A stretch of 64,000 nucleotides of DNA from the NCBI RefSeq assembly GCF_007003975.1, contig NZ_VFTC01000030.1, positions 1 through 64,000 of the forward strand. The letters are read 5' to 3'. This stretch comes from Mesorhizobium sp. WSM4306 (lineage in GTDB: Bacteria > Pseudomonadota > Alphaproteobacteria > Rhizobiales > Rhizobiaceae). This document shows, one piece after another, positions 1 through 8,760 of the stretch; position 1 is the first letter of the stretch, and each line of letters starts with the position of its first letter. Both the position numbers and the translations under genes were made by a program. The notes below the pieces were generated by a model that was not told where the DNA came from, did not search any database, and saw nothing but the letters and a program-made list of their open reading frames with translations.

Positions 1-39
1 CCCTACGAAGGCCCCCTCTCCGTCCGCTTCGCCGAGCCA

Positions 40-67
40 CCTCTCCCCCACTGTCGTGGGGGCGAGG
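40..67. repeat. Hairpin in partial intergenic repeat
   Basis: A 12-bp stem (11 of 12 pairs) with a TGTC loop, built from CCTCTCCCCCAC and its near-complement. The pyrimidine-rich text around it resembles the larger palindromic repeats near 36.3, 41.4 and 57.3 kb. It lies just downstream of the XRE-cupin gene and may help end that transcript, but there is no T-run. The element may continue left of the window. Confidence 0.5.
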
Positions 68-79
68 AACCAAGCCCAC

Positions 80-799
80 TCAACCAGCGCTGTTCTGCGG
101 ATAACAGATAATCGACAAATACCGCATCGGCAGTTTCGTCAGCTGCTCCGGCCCGTGTGGCGCGTCGGCGTCGAAGAACAGGCTGTCGCCGGGCTTCATC
201 GGATAGAGGTTGCTGCCGTGCCGGTAAACCACTTCGCCCTCCAGCATGTAGAGGAATTCCATGCCCTCATGCTGGAAGGTCGGGAAGACATCCGAATCCT
301 CGGTCAGCGTGATCAGATAGGGCTCGACGACGACACCGCTGGTGTTGGAACCGATATGTCCGAGCAGATTGTACTGGTGGCCGGCGCGCGTGCCGCGGCG
401 CTCGACATCGAGGCCTTCGCCGGCCTTGACGAAGACGGCGCTGCGCTCCTCTTCGAAGCGGCGGAAGAAGGCGGTGACGGGAACGCCGAGCGCACGAGAC
501 AGCGCCTGCAATGTCGTCAGCGAGGGCGAGGTGATGCCGTTTTCGATCTTCGATAGCATGCCCAGCGAAATGTCGGTGGCGACAGCCAGATCTGCGACGG
601 TGATTCCGAGCTTCTTGCGGAAGGCGCGCACCTCGCGGCCGATCGCCACCTCCAGCACCTTTTCGCGTGTGTCGCGGATGGCGTGCGGGTTCTGCGTCAG
701 CGGCGTACGAATGGTCTTCCCGTCCACCGAGACCTTCGCCAGCGGCTTTGCCTTGGCCGGACCGGCGCCGGGCTTGAGATCGGATGCTGTCTTCGCCAT
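80..799 (-). CDS. XRE-family regulator with C-terminal cupin domain
   Basis: A 239-residue DNA-binding regulator. Residues about 50-110 form a lambda-repressor-type helix-turn-helix (AFRKKLGITVADLAVATDISLG followed by SKIENGITSPSL). Residues about 160-235 are a cupin small-molecule sensor with the HEGMEFLYMLEG and PGDSLFFDADAPHGP motifs. Regulators of this build usually repress or activate adjacent amine or amino-acid genes according to ligand. It diverges from tmm, with 312 bp between the two starts, and two copies of one palindromic motif lie in that gap, one nearer each gene. I infer that it controls tmm and perhaps the betaine/TMAO transporter beyond it. The start is the first ATG; the N-terminal 45 residues are low-complexity and could be shorter in reality. 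Confidence 0.85.
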   Translation of the reverse strand: MAKTASDLKPGAGPAKAKPLAKVSVDGKTIRTPLTQNPHAIRDTREKVLEVAIGREVRAFRKKLGITVADLAVATDISLGMLSKIENGITSPSLTTLQALSRALGVPVTAFFRRFEEERSAVFVKAGEGLDVERRGTRAGHQYNLLGHIGSNTSGVVVEPYLITLTEDSDVFPTFQHEGMEFLYMLEGEVVYRHGSNLYPMKPGDSLFFDADAPHGPEQLTKLPMRYLSIICYPQNSAG

Positions 800-826
800 G
801 TCGCCGCTCCCAAGAATCGCAGATTT

Positions 827-842
827 ATTTCACTCAAGGTGA
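827..842 (+). promoter_or_regulatory. Candidate operator copy 1 (ATTTCACTCA-N2-GTGA)
   Basis: ATTTCACTCA-AG-GTGA, containing the inverted repeat TTCAC-N5-GTGAA, 28 bp before the start of the XRE-cupin gene. The same 14 fixed bases recur in reverse orientation at 1007-1022. The position suits autoregulation. Confidence 0.55.
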
Positions 843-1006
843 ACATATTCGCTGCCGGTACAGAAAGGCAACCGCTACGCAAGCCCCTTAAGTCGAATGG
901 TGTCGGGTCCGGATTTGCGCTGTCATCGGGTTTTGCCGAAAATCCGCAGGGACGAAACGCGGTTTCGCCACAAGGCCTGTTGACAGCATCGAAGGGGCAA
1001 TTACTG

Positions 1007-1022
1007 TCACTGTGAGTGAAAT
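1007..1022 (-). promoter_or_regulatory. Candidate operator copy 2 (ATTTCACTCA-N2-GTGA)
   Basis: Read on the minus strand this is ATTTCACTCA-CA-GTGA, matching copy 1 at every fixed base. It lies 90 bp upstream of the tmm start. The rest of the 800-1111 gap holds no gene that I can support. Confidence 0.55.
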
Positions 1023-1111
1023 TTGTTTCGTAAGAGCAATCCCAGGAAAAGCGTGAAACGGTTTTCCAACAGGAATTGCGTCAAAGTTGAAATGAGCCCG
1101 GGAGGCCTGCC

Positions 1112-2470
1112 ATGAACACTCGCGTTGCCGTCATTGGAGCCGGGCCATCCGGCCTGGCCCAGCTCAGGGCCTTCAAATCGGCTGAAGACAAGGGCGCCGC
1201 AATTCCCGAAATCGTCTGCTTCGAAAAGCAGTCCGACTGGGGCGGCTTGTGGAACTACACCTGGCGCACCGGCCTCGACGAACATGGCGATCCTGTGCAC
1301 GGCTCGATGTACCGCTACCTCTGGTCGAACGGGCCGAAGGAATGCCTGGAATTCGCCGACTACACATTCGAGGAACATTTCGGCCGGCCGATCGGCTCCT
1401 ACCCGCCGCGCGCCGTTTTGTGGGACTACATCAAGGGCCGCGTCGAGAAATCAGGCCTGCGCAAATGGGTGCGCTTCAACAGCCCGGTGCGCATGGTCAC
1501 CTTCTCGGACGTGACGAAGAAATTCACCGTCACCGCGCATGACCGCACCAACGACGTCACCTACTCCGAAGAGTTCGACAATGTCGTCGTTGCGTCGGGG
1601 CATTTCTCGGTGCCCAACGTTCCCTATTTCGAAGGGTTTTCGACCTTCAACGGCCGCATCCTGCACAGCCATGATTTCCGCGACGCCATGGAATTCAAGG
1701 GCAAGGACATCCTGATCATCGGCCGCTCGTATTCGGCCGAGGATATCGGCTCGCAATGCTACAAATACGGCGCCAAATCCATCACTTCCAGCTACCGCTC
1801 CAAGCCGATGGGCTTCAAATGGCCGGAGAACTGGAAGGAGGTCCCGCTGCTGCAGAAGGTGGTCGGCAAGACCGCGCATTTCAAGGACGGCACGACCAAG
1901 GACGTCGACGCCATCATCCTGTGCACCGGCTATCTGCATTCCTTCCCCTTCCTCACCGACGATCTGAAACTCAAGACCGCCAACCGCATGTGGCCGCTCG
2001 ACCTCTATGAAGGCGTCGTCTGGGAGAAGAACCCGAAACTGTCCTATATCGGCATGCAGGACCAGTTCTACACATTCAACATGTTCGACGCGCAGGCCTG
2101 GTTCGCCCGCGATGTCATCATGGGCCGCATCAAGCTGCCGTCGGCGCAGGCGATGGCGGAACACGGCGCCAAATGGCGGGCCCGCGAGGAGACGCTGGAA
2201 GACGCCGAGCAGATGATCTGGTTCCAGGGCGACTACACCAAGGAGCTGATGGACCAGACCGACTATCCCGGCTTCGACGTCGAGGCGGTCAACCAGACTT
2301 TCATGGAGTGGGAGCACCACAAGGGGGAAGACATTATGAGCTTCCGCGACCACGCCTACCGCTCGCTGATGACCGGCACCATGGCGCCGTTGCATCATAC
2401 GCCCTGGCTGCAGGCGCTGGACGATTCGATGGAGAGCTATCTCGAAGTGAAAGGTGTGGCGGCCGAGTAG
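1112..2470 (+). CDS. tmm: Trimethylamine monooxygenase (FMO family)
   Basis: A cytosolic NADPH- and FAD-dependent monooxygenase of 452 residues, the usual length for bacterial Tmm, which oxidises trimethylamine to trimethylamine N-oxide. Visible motifs: FAD-binding GAGPSG at residues 9-14; the FMO-identifying FxGxxxHxxxF at 179-189 (FNGRILHSHDF); and the NADPH-binding GRSYSA at 204-209. The C-terminal stretch around SFRDHAYRSLMTGTMAPLHHTPW is characteristic of Tmm rather than of Baeyer-Villiger enzymes. The ATG follows a GGGAGG ribosome site. It converges on a betaine/TMAO-type transporter, which supports a methylamine role. The usual partner, TMAO demethylase (tdm), is not in this window. 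Related substrates such as dimethyl sulfide or indole are possible side activities. Confidence 0.9.
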   Translation: MNTRVAVIGAGPSGLAQLRAFKSAEDKGAAIPEIVCFEKQSDWGGLWNYTWRTGLDEHGDPVHGSMYRYLWSNGPKECLEFADYTFEEHFGRPIGSYPPRAVLWDYIKGRVEKSGLRKWVRFNSPVRMVTFSDVTKKFTVTAHDRTNDVTYSEEFDNVVVASGHFSVPNVPYFEGFSTFNGRILHSHDFRDAMEFKGKDILIIGRSYSAEDIGSQCYKYGAKSITSSYRSKPMGFKWPENWKEVPLLQKVVGKTAHFKDGTTKDVDAIILCTGYLHSFPFLTDDLKLKTANRMWPLDLYEGVVWEKNPKLSYIGMQDQFYTFNMFDAQAWFARDVIMGRIKLPSAQAMAEHGAKWRAREETLEDAEQMIWFQGDYTKELMDQTDYPGFDVEAVNQTFMEWEHHKGEDIMSFRDHAYRSLMTGTMAPLHHTPWLQALDDSMESYLEVKGVAAE

Positions 2471-2536
2471 GGCATCATCCCGAACCGAAGGCCGGCGAAG
2501 CAAAAGCGGATCCCGATTTTCGGTCAAGCAAGAAGG

Positions 2537-2562
2537 AAAATAGAGCCGCACGGCTCTATTTT
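2537..2562. terminator. Bidirectional intrinsic terminator
   Basis: A perfect 12-bp stem (AAAATAGAGCCG and its complement) around a 2-nt loop, flanked by A-run and T-run, so it works on both strands. It sits between the convergent tmm and ABC-transporter genes. Confidence 0.85.
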
Positions 2563-2566
2563 CACA

Positions 2567-4546
2567 TCACCCCAGCCTTGCTCGCGCCTTCGCCGTCCAG
2601 GCATTGAACAGCCGGTCGGCGACGATGCCGATGAAGGCGATGGCCAGGCCTGCGACGATGCCGCGCCCGGAATCGGCCTTGGACAGAGCGATGAACACCT
2701 CCTGGCCGAGATCGCGCGTGCCGACCATGGCGCAGATGATGATCATCGCCAGCGCCATCAGGATGGTCTGGTTGACGCCGAGCATGATTTCGGGAAGCGC
2801 AAGTGGCAATTGCACGCGAAAGAAGGTCTGGCGCGGCGTACAGCCGGACACTTTCGCCGCTTCGATCAGCGCCGGCGGCACCTGGCGGATGCCGTGATTG
2901 GTATAGCGGATCGCCGGCACCACGGCGAAGGCGACCGTCGCGATCATGGCGGTGACGTCGCCGACGCGAAACAGCATCACCACGGGTATGATGAAGCAGA
3001 AAGACGGCAGCACCTGCAGCGTGTCGATGATAGGCGTGACGATCTTTTCGAAGCGGTCGCTTCGTGCAGCCGCGAGCCCGATCGGAATGCCGATCAGGCA
3101 AGCGATGAAGGCCGAGATGCCGCAGAGATAGACCGTCGCCATGGTCTTTTCCCAGAGACCGGTGATGGCGCAGAAAGCAGTCAGCGCCGCGACCAAAGCG
3201 GCGAGGCGGAGGCCGCCTAACTGGTAGCCGGCAAGGCCAAGCAGGGCCACCGCGCCCAACCATGGAAAGCCTTCGCAGAAGGCGCGCAGCGGGTTGAGCA
3301 CATTGAGGATCAGCGCCACGCGAAAGGCCTCGATCACGTCGAAGAAGTTGATCGTTATCCAGTTCACCGCCGCCTTCCACAAAGGCGCGGTGGTGAAGGT
3401 GATCGCTTTCGGCACCGCCGCGAAGGCAGGCACATAGAGACTGATCAGCGTGGTGGCGGCAAGGATGGCGACCACCAGCGTCAGATGGGGATAGCGCCGC
3501 CAGAAGACCGGGCTTACTGCCTGATGCGTCTGGCCTTTCGCCTGCTTGTGGGCGATGGCCTGGCTCAGCCGGTCAAGCGCGATAGCCAAAGCCACGATGG
3601 CAAGGCCGGCTTCCATCGCCTCGCCGACCTTCAGCGCGCGCAAGGCCAGGAGCACGTCGTAGCCCAGCCCGCCGGCGCCGATCATCGAGGCGATGATGAC
3701 CATGTTCAGCGCCAGCATGATCACCTGGTTGACGCCGACCATCAGCGTCGGCCGCGCCGAGGGCAGCAGAACCCGCCACAATTTCTGCCGCGCCGTGCAA
3801 CCGGCCATCTCACTGAAATCATCGATCTCGGACGGCACCCGCGACAGGCCAAGCATTGTCGCCCGCACCATTGGCGGCGTGGCGAAGATGGCGGTGGCGA
3901 TCATCGCCGAGACCGGGCTGTTGCCGAACAAAAGCAGCATCGGGATCAGATAGGCGAAGGTCGGGATGGTCTGCATCAGGTCCAGCGCCGGGGAGATGAT
4001 CAGCCTCTCGGCCCACGGCTTGCGCCAGGCCCAGATGCCGGCGAACAGGCCGGTGACGATGCAGAACGGCACGGCGATGGAAATCAGCGCCAGCGTCAGC
4101 ATCGCGCTCGTCCACTGGCCGAACAGCGCGATGTAGAGGAAGCAGCCGCCGACCAGCAGGCTGAGCTTGCGGCCGCCGGCGGCATGGCCGGCGATGAAGG
4201 CCGAAGCGCAGACGCCAACCCAGGACAGGCGCGGCAGCACATAGGCATCGGCGCCATGGCCGATCTTGAAACTCTTGGCCAGCAGATTGAGCGCGAAGTC
4301 GAGGGGAACGCCGAGCACCGCGGTGATCGAGCGCGTTAGCCACGACAAGTTCGACTTGATCCAGCGCATCAGCGCGCTGACCCAGTCGGCGACCGGGACG
4401 ACCGCCTCGGCCGGATAGTTGACCGCCCAGGGCAGCCCGTCCTGCAGCAGGAACACCACCAGCACGGCGGCAAGTGCCAGCGCCCAGACAAGCAACCAGC
4501 GCTGAACCGGCGGTCTTGCCTCGCTGGCGTTTGCCGTCACCGTCAT
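2567..4546 (-). CDS. Betaine/TMAO-type ABC transporter permease, two fused domains
   Basis: An inner-membrane permease of 659 residues, about twice the length of a ProW/OpuAB permease. Two MetI-like domains are visible. The first (about residues 170-350) has an EAA loop near EMAGCTARQKLWRVLLPSA. The second (about 480-655) has one near EAAKVSGCTPRQTFFRVQLP. A single polypeptide thus supplies both halves of the channel. Its ATG overlaps the stop of the ATPase gene (ATGA), so the two are translationally coupled. With the Trp-rich binding protein and a nearby tmm, the likely cargo is TMAO or a betaine/choline-like quaternary amine; this resembles the marine TmoXVW system but substrate specificity is inferred. 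Confidence 0.8.
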   Translation of the reverse strand: MTVTANASEARPPVQRWLLVWALALAAVLVVFLLQDGLPWAVNYPAEAVVPVADWVSALMRWIKSNLSWLTRSITAVLGVPLDFALNLLAKSFKIGHGADAYVLPRLSWVGVCASAFIAGHAAGGRKLSLLVGGCFLYIALFGQWTSAMLTLALISIAVPFCIVTGLFAGIWAWRKPWAERLIISPALDLMQTIPTFAYLIPMLLLFGNSPVSAMIATAIFATPPMVRATMLGLSRVPSEIDDFSEMAGCTARQKLWRVLLPSARPTLMVGVNQVIMLALNMVIIASMIGAGGLGYDVLLALRALKVGEAMEAGLAIVALAIALDRLSQAIAHKQAKGQTHQAVSPVFWRRYPHLTLVVAILAATTLISLYVPAFAAVPKAITFTTAPLWKAAVNWITINFFDVIEAFRVALILNVLNPLRAFCEGFPWLGAVALLGLAGYQLGGLRLAALVAALTAFCAITGLWEKTMATVYLCGISAFIACLIGIPIGLAAARSDRFEKIVTPIIDTLQVLPSFCFIIPVVMLFRVGDVTAMIATVAFAVVPAIRYTNHGIRQVPPALIEAAKVSGCTPRQTFFRVQLPLALPEIMLGVNQTILMALAMIIICAMVGTRDLGQEVFIALSKADSGRGIVAGLAIAFIGIVADRLFNAWTAKARARLG

Positions 4547-5622
4547 GCGCCGACTCTCGGTTTGTCCAGACCGGCCAGCAACCCGATCACGGCTTGCGGC
4601 GTCACTTCGCCGATCGGCTTGCCGGTGCCGTTGACCACGGCGAACGGCTTGCCCGAGGCGACGATGCTGGCCGAGAAACTGGCGATCTTGGCATCGGGCG
4701 AAACCGTGCCGCCATGCTCGGTGCCATCGCAGGCGCGCATCAGGCTGCGCGCCGAGATCACCTTGGCGCGGTCGACGTCGCGCGTGAATTCGGCGACATA
4801 GTCAGTCGCCGGATTGACCACCAATTGCTCCGGCGTGCCGATCTGGATGACCTCGCCATCCTTCATGATGGCGATGCGGTCTGCCAGCCTTATCGCCTCG
4901 TCGAAATCATGGGTGATGAAGACGATGGTTTTGTGCAGCATGGTCTGCAGCCGCATCAACTCGTCCTGCATCTCGCGGCGGATCAGCGGATCGAGCGCCG
5001 AGAACGGTTCGTCCAAAAACCAGATCTCCGGTTTGGTCGCGAGACTGCGCGCGATGCCGACGCGCTGCTGCTGGCCGCCGGAGAGTTCGCGCGGGTAAAA
5101 ATGCTCGCGCCCGCGCAGGCCGACAAGCTCGATCACCTCACGCGCCCGCGCTTCCCGCGTCGGCCGATCCTGCCCCTGGATGCTGAGCGGGAAGGCGATA
5201 TTGTCCAGCACATTGAGATGCGGCAGCAGCGCGAAATTCTGGAACACCATGCCCATCCGATGGCGCCGCAGTTCGATCAGCGCGGCATCGGAAATCTTGA
5301 GCAGATCATTGCCTTCGAACTCGACCTTGCCGTGGGTCGGCTCGACCAGCCGGGACATGCAGCGCACCAGTGTCGACTTGCCGGAGCCCGACAACCCCAT
5401 GATGATGAAAATCTCGCCCTGGCGTATTTCGAGATCGACGGCGCGGACCGCGCCGACCAGTCCGGCGGCAGTGACATCGGCCATGCTGGCCTTGCCGTCG
5501 CGCTCGCGGATGAAACTGGCCGCGTTCGATCCGAATAGCTTCCAGACATTGCGGCAGGCAAGCTTTATCGGCCGCGCATCCTTTGGCGTGCCAACTGCCT
5601 GCGGTTCAGTCGCTTCCGTCAT
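4543..5622 (-). CDS. Betaine/TMAO-type ABC transporter ATP-binding protein
   Basis: A 359-residue cytoplasmic ATPase of the ProV/OpuAA class. It has Walker A GLSGSGKST, signature LSGGQQQRVGIARSLA, Walker B IWFLDEPFSALD, and the switch His in FITHDFDEAI. The C-terminus (about residues 290-355) looks like a CBS-type regulatory segment (FAVVNGTGKPIGEVTPQAV). The long N-terminal lead-in before Walker A (KLFGSNAASFIRERDG) is typical of glycine-betaine-type ATPases. It powers the fused permease encoded directly downstream. Confidence 0.88.
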   Translation of the reverse strand: MTEATEPQAVGTPKDARPIKLACRNVWKLFGSNAASFIRERDGKASMADVTAAGLVGAVRAVDLEIRQGEIFIIMGLSGSGKSTLVRCMSRLVEPTHGKVEFEGNDLLKISDAALIELRRHRMGMVFQNFALLPHLNVLDNIAFPLSIQGQDRPTREARAREVIELVGLRGREHFYPRELSGGQQQRVGIARSLATKPEIWFLDEPFSALDPLIRREMQDELMRLQTMLHKTIVFITHDFDEAIRLADRIAIMKDGEVIQIGTPEQLVVNPATDYVAEFTRDVDRAKVISARSLMRACDGTEHGGTVSPDAKIASFSASIVASGKPFAVVNGTGKPIGEVTPQAVIGLLAGLDKPRVGA

Positions 5623-5651
5623 CCAATGGTCCTTCTGGAAAATAGGGAAAT

Positions 5652-5676
5652 AGACCCGGCCGCTACGGCCGGGTCT
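5652..5676. terminator. Intercistronic hairpin between binding protein and ATPase genes
   Basis: A perfect 11-bp stem (AGACCCGGCCG and complement) with a CTA loop and no T-run. It lies 19 bp after the binding-protein stop and 30 bp before the ATPase start. Such hairpins usually stabilise or partly terminate upstream mRNA so that the binding protein is made in excess; that role is inferred. Confidence 0.6.
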
Positions 5677-5694
5677 GGCTTCCAGTCGGAACGA

Positions 5695-6669
5695 TCACTG
5701 CGCCCAGGCTTTCCAGTCGGCTTCGTGCGCGGCGATCCAGGCGGCGGCGACTTCTTCAGGCGTCTTGCCGCCGAGGTCGATCTCGCCGCTCATCTTGTTG
5801 AGCTCGTCGGTGTCGACCGTGTAGGCCTTGGCGACCTTGTAGGCGACCGGCCATTTGTCCTTCATGCCGGACCACGAGTATTTCCAGATCTCGCCATGCG
5901 GCTTGCCGCAATCATATTTGGCGTCGGGGTTGGTGCCCCATTTCGGGTCGGTGTAGCACTCCGGCGTGTATTCGGGGAATTGCACCCATTCGCCCTTGTA
6001 TTTGGCCGGTGCCCAATGCGGCGAATAGATCCACAGCATGATCGGCGCCTTGCGCTGATAGGCCGAGTCCAGTTCGGCGAACATCGCCGCGTCGGTGCCG
6101 GCATGGATGACGGTGAACGGCAGCTTCAGCGCCTCGACGCGCTCGTCGTCAAAGCCTTCCCAGGTCACCGGGCCACCGAGATAGCGGCCCTTCGGCGCCG
6201 TCTCCGCTGTCGAAAAGGCCTCGGCGCATTTCGGGTCCTTCAGCGCTTCCCAATTCGGCAGGCCCGGGCATTTCTCCTTCATGTATTCGGGAAACCACCA
6301 TTCTTCCTTGGCCTTCGGTCCGAGCTTGCCGAGTCGCTCGGTCTGCCCGGTGGCGTCGGAGGCCTTCATCGCTTCGCCTGCCGTTGTGTCCCAGAATTCG
6401 AGGCCGACATCGATGTCGCCATTGGTGAGGCCGGTGGTCAGGCTGGAGAGGTAGTCGGCGGTCGGATATTCGACGGTGTAGCCGAGCTTTTCGAGAATGC
6501 CGCCAAGGATCTTGGCGTTGAGGTTGACGCTGGTCCAGTCAAACAGCGCGATCTTGATCGGGTCGTTGGATTCAGGCGCGGCCGCTTGCGCCGCCGGTGT
6601 CAGCGCGCTTGCAGCAGCAAGCGCCAAGGCTCCCATTGATAGGTTCGAAATCACACTGCGAAATGACAT
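5695..6669 (-). CDS. Periplasmic binding protein of betaine/TMAO-type ABC transporter
   Basis: A 324-residue OpuAC/ProX-type solute receptor. An N-terminal signal peptide (hydrophobic run, cleavage near AAQAAAPES) exports it. The mature protein is rich in Trp and Tyr (EFWDTT, EEWWFPEYM, GPVTWEGF, MLWIYSPHW), as expected for an aromatic box that binds a quaternary or tertiary amine by cation-pi contacts. Four cysteines fall in two close pairs. It is first in a three-gene leftward operon with ATPase and fused permease. Its closeness to tmm favours TMAO as ligand, but glycine betaine, choline and carnitine are not excluded. Confidence 0.82.
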   Translation of the reverse strand: MSFRSVISNLSMGALALAAASALTPAAQAAAPESNDPIKIALFDWTSVNLNAKILGGILEKLGYTVEYPTADYLSSLTTGLTNGDIDVGLEFWDTTAGEAMKASDATGQTERLGKLGPKAKEEWWFPEYMKEKCPGLPNWEALKDPKCAEAFSTAETAPKGRYLGGPVTWEGFDDERVEALKLPFTVIHAGTDAAMFAELDSAYQRKAPIMLWIYSPHWAPAKYKGEWVQFPEYTPECYTDPKWGTNPDAKYDCGKPHGEIWKYSWSGMKDKWPVAYKVAKAYTVDTDELNKMSGEIDLGGKTPEEVAAAWIAAHEADWKAWAQ

Positions 6670-7091
6670 GCTTGTTCTCCTGTCAAACCATGTGGAAGTT
6701 CTTAGTCGTTCCCTTCTTGCGTCTTTTCTTGATTGTGTTGGAAAGGCGGGTCGTTACGCAAGCTCGTTCGCGCCATACCATCTCCATGGCCGCAACCGGC
6801 GCAGGCGAGATAGTGCTCAATCTGGTGGTGGTATGGTGCTGGATAGGCCCGCGTCATGGCATCGCATGGATTGCTGCGCGAGCAATCGTCAACGAATCGA
6901 TCGCCGCTCCGGCGGCGCTCTGTGACTTCAGAGCCATCAAGGTCCCATGATCTCGGCCGGCGAGCCCCATCCCCACCAAGGCCGTTTCATGGGATGAAAT
7001 TATATATACCAACGTTCATGCGGCGCAACGGCTGACGGCTCGTGCACTGCGGAATTTCAGACTGGTCGATTGCCAACCGCCAGAGCTGACT
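6670..7091. promoter_or_regulatory. Upstream region of the betaine/TMAO operon
   Basis: 422 bp with no convincing gene. It must hold the promoter for the leftward binding-protein operon. A perfect palindrome, TTTCA-TGGGA-TGAAA, lies at 6985-6999, followed by an AT-rich stretch (7000-7010). The palindrome resembles the TTTCA-N6-TGAAA sites near 32.0 and 33.4 kb but is one base shorter in the centre and about 316 bp from the start codon, so its role is uncertain. Confidence 0.4.
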
Positions 7092-7877
7092 TCACGACAT
7101 GATCAGGCCGCCATCGACATTGATCGTCTGGCCGGTGATGTAGGTGGCGTCGTTGCTGGCGAGGAAGCTGACCAGGCCGGAGACATCCTCGCCGCTGCCG
7201 GCGCGGCCCATCGGAATGTTCTTCACCCACTCGGCCATCAGTTCGCCGGGCTTGTAATCGCCCATAAGCTTGCCCCAGGCGGCATCATTATAAGCCCACA
7301 TATCGGTGTCGATGATGCCGGGGCAGATCGCGTTGACGGTGATCTTCTCCTTGGCCACTTCCTTGGCCAGGCTCTGGGTGATGCCGACGACGCCGAACTT
7401 CGACGCCGCGTAGTGCGGCGTGTAGATAAAACCCTGCCGCGCCTGGCCCGAGGCCGTGTTGATCAGCCGGCCGCCATCGCCATGCTTGCGGATGCGGGCG
7501 ATCGCTTCCTGGCAGCACAGGAACACGCCCTTGGTGTTGACCGCCATCACCTTGTCCCACTCGGCCTCGGTCATCGCCTCGATCCGGGCGATGGTAATGA
7601 CACCGGCATTCTGCACCGAAATGTCGACGCGGCCGAATTCCTTCTCGGCAAGATCGTAGAGGGCGGCGACCTCGTCCTTCTTGGTCACATCCATGCGCAT
7701 CGACGCCACCTTGACGCCTGCTGCTTTCAGGCTGGCGGTGACGTCTTCGACGCGCGCATCGATGGCGCTGACCACGACCGCGGCGCCTTCCTCGGCGAAG
7801 CGCTTCGCCATCGCCGCGCCGATGCCGCCGCTGGCCCCGGTGATGACCGCCGTCTTGCCTTCAAAACGTTTCTGCAT
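7092..7877 (-). CDS. Short-chain dehydrogenase (polyol type), SDR 1
   Basis: A 261-residue classical SDR that probably oxidises a sugar alcohol or related alcohol with NAD(P). It has the cofactor motif TGASGGIG (about residues 13-20), NAG at about 89-91, a catalytic Ser in NTASG, the YxxxK pair in HYAASKFGV, and a C-terminal GQTINVDGG. It is last in a leftward operon behind SDR 2 and a ribose-type ABC transporter, 8 bp after SDR 2. Butanediol, sorbitol and threitol dehydrogenases share this pattern, so the exact substrate is not readable from sequence. Confidence 0.82.
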   Translation of the reverse strand: MQKRFEGKTAVITGASGGIGAAMAKRFAEEGAAVVVSAIDARVEDVTASLKAAGVKVASMRMDVTKKDEVAALYDLAEKEFGRVDISVQNAGVITIARIEAMTEAEWDKVMAVNTKGVFLCCQEAIARIRKHGDGGRLINTASGQARQGFIYTPHYAASKFGVVGITQSLAKEVAKEKITVNAICPGIIDTDMWAYNDAAWGKLMGDYKPGELMAEWVKNIPMGRAGSGEDVSGLVSFLASNDATYITGQTINVDGGLIMS

Positions 7878-7885
7878 TTTTTCTC

Positions 7886-8650
7886 CTACCAGCAGACAAA
7901 GCCGCCATCGACGATCAGGTCGATGCCGGTGACGAAACTCGCGGCGCGGCTGGCCAGGAACACGGTCGGGCCGACCATTTCTTCGGGCGTCGCCATGCGC
8001 CCCATCGGCGTGTCGCGCTCGAAAATCTTGATCTGCTCGGCGACCTCAGGGCGCTTGTTCATCGGCGTCAGCGTGTAGCCGGGGCTCACCACATTGACGC
8101 GCAGGCCGCGATCGGCCCATTCCATGGCGAGGCTCTTCGACATGTGAATGACGGCGGCCTTCGACGAATTGTAATGCGCCTGGGTCAGGCCGCGATTGAC
8201 GATCGAACCGGACATCGAGGCGATGTTGACGATCGAGCCCTTGCCGCGCTTGAGCATGGCGCGTGCCTCGGCCTGGCAGGAAAGGAACACGCCGCTGACA
8301 TTGACGTCGTAGATCTTCTGCCATTTTTCCAGCGGCAGCGTCTCGGCAGGTTCGGCGCCGGCTATACCAGCATTGTTGACGGCGATGGTCAGCGCGCCGA
8401 GTTCCTTCTCGGTGCGCGTGACCGCAGCCGCCAGATCGCCTTCCGACGTCACCGTGCCGGTCAGCACCAGCGCCTTGCGGCCGAGTGCGGTGATCCTGCG
8501 CGCCGTCTCCTCCAGTCCGCCTTTGGAGGCATGGCCGAAACAGGCAATGTCGGCGCCGGCTTCCGCCAGCCCGATGGCGATGGCTTGCCCGATGCCGCTG
8601 CCCGCACCTGTCACCAGCGCCACGTCGCCGCTGAGATCGAATAATGTCAT
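7886..8650 (-). CDS. Short-chain dehydrogenase, SDR 2
   Basis: A 254-residue classical SDR with TGAGSGIG near residue 14, NNAGIAG near 91, the catalytic Ser in IASMSGS, HYNSSKAAV (YxxxK) and a GGFVCW C-terminus. A strong GGGAGAGGGAGA ribosome site precedes the ATG. It resembles polyol and 2-deoxy-D-gluconate-type dehydrogenases. Two non-identical SDRs in one operon suggest two successive oxidation or reduction steps on the imported substrate, or activity on two stereoisomers. Confidence 0.82.
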   Translation of the reverse strand: MTLFDLSGDVALVTGAGSGIGQAIAIGLAEAGADIACFGHASKGGLEETARRITALGRKALVLTGTVTSEGDLAAAVTRTEKELGALTIAVNNAGIAGAEPAETLPLEKWQKIYDVNVSGVFLSCQAEARAMLKRGKGSIVNIASMSGSIVNRGLTQAHYNSSKAAVIHMSKSLAMEWADRGLRVNVVSPGYTLTPMNKRPEVAEQIKIFERDTPMGRMATPEEMVGPTVFLASRAASFVTGIDLIVDGGFVCW

Positions 8651-8760
8651 GTCTCTCCCTCTCCCTGAAATGAAGGGGCGCCAACTCTTGAGTTAGCGCC
8701 CCGCGCGGTCCGGTGCCTGGGAGGATATCACCTGCTGCGCTGTGTTCCGATTCCTGTCCC

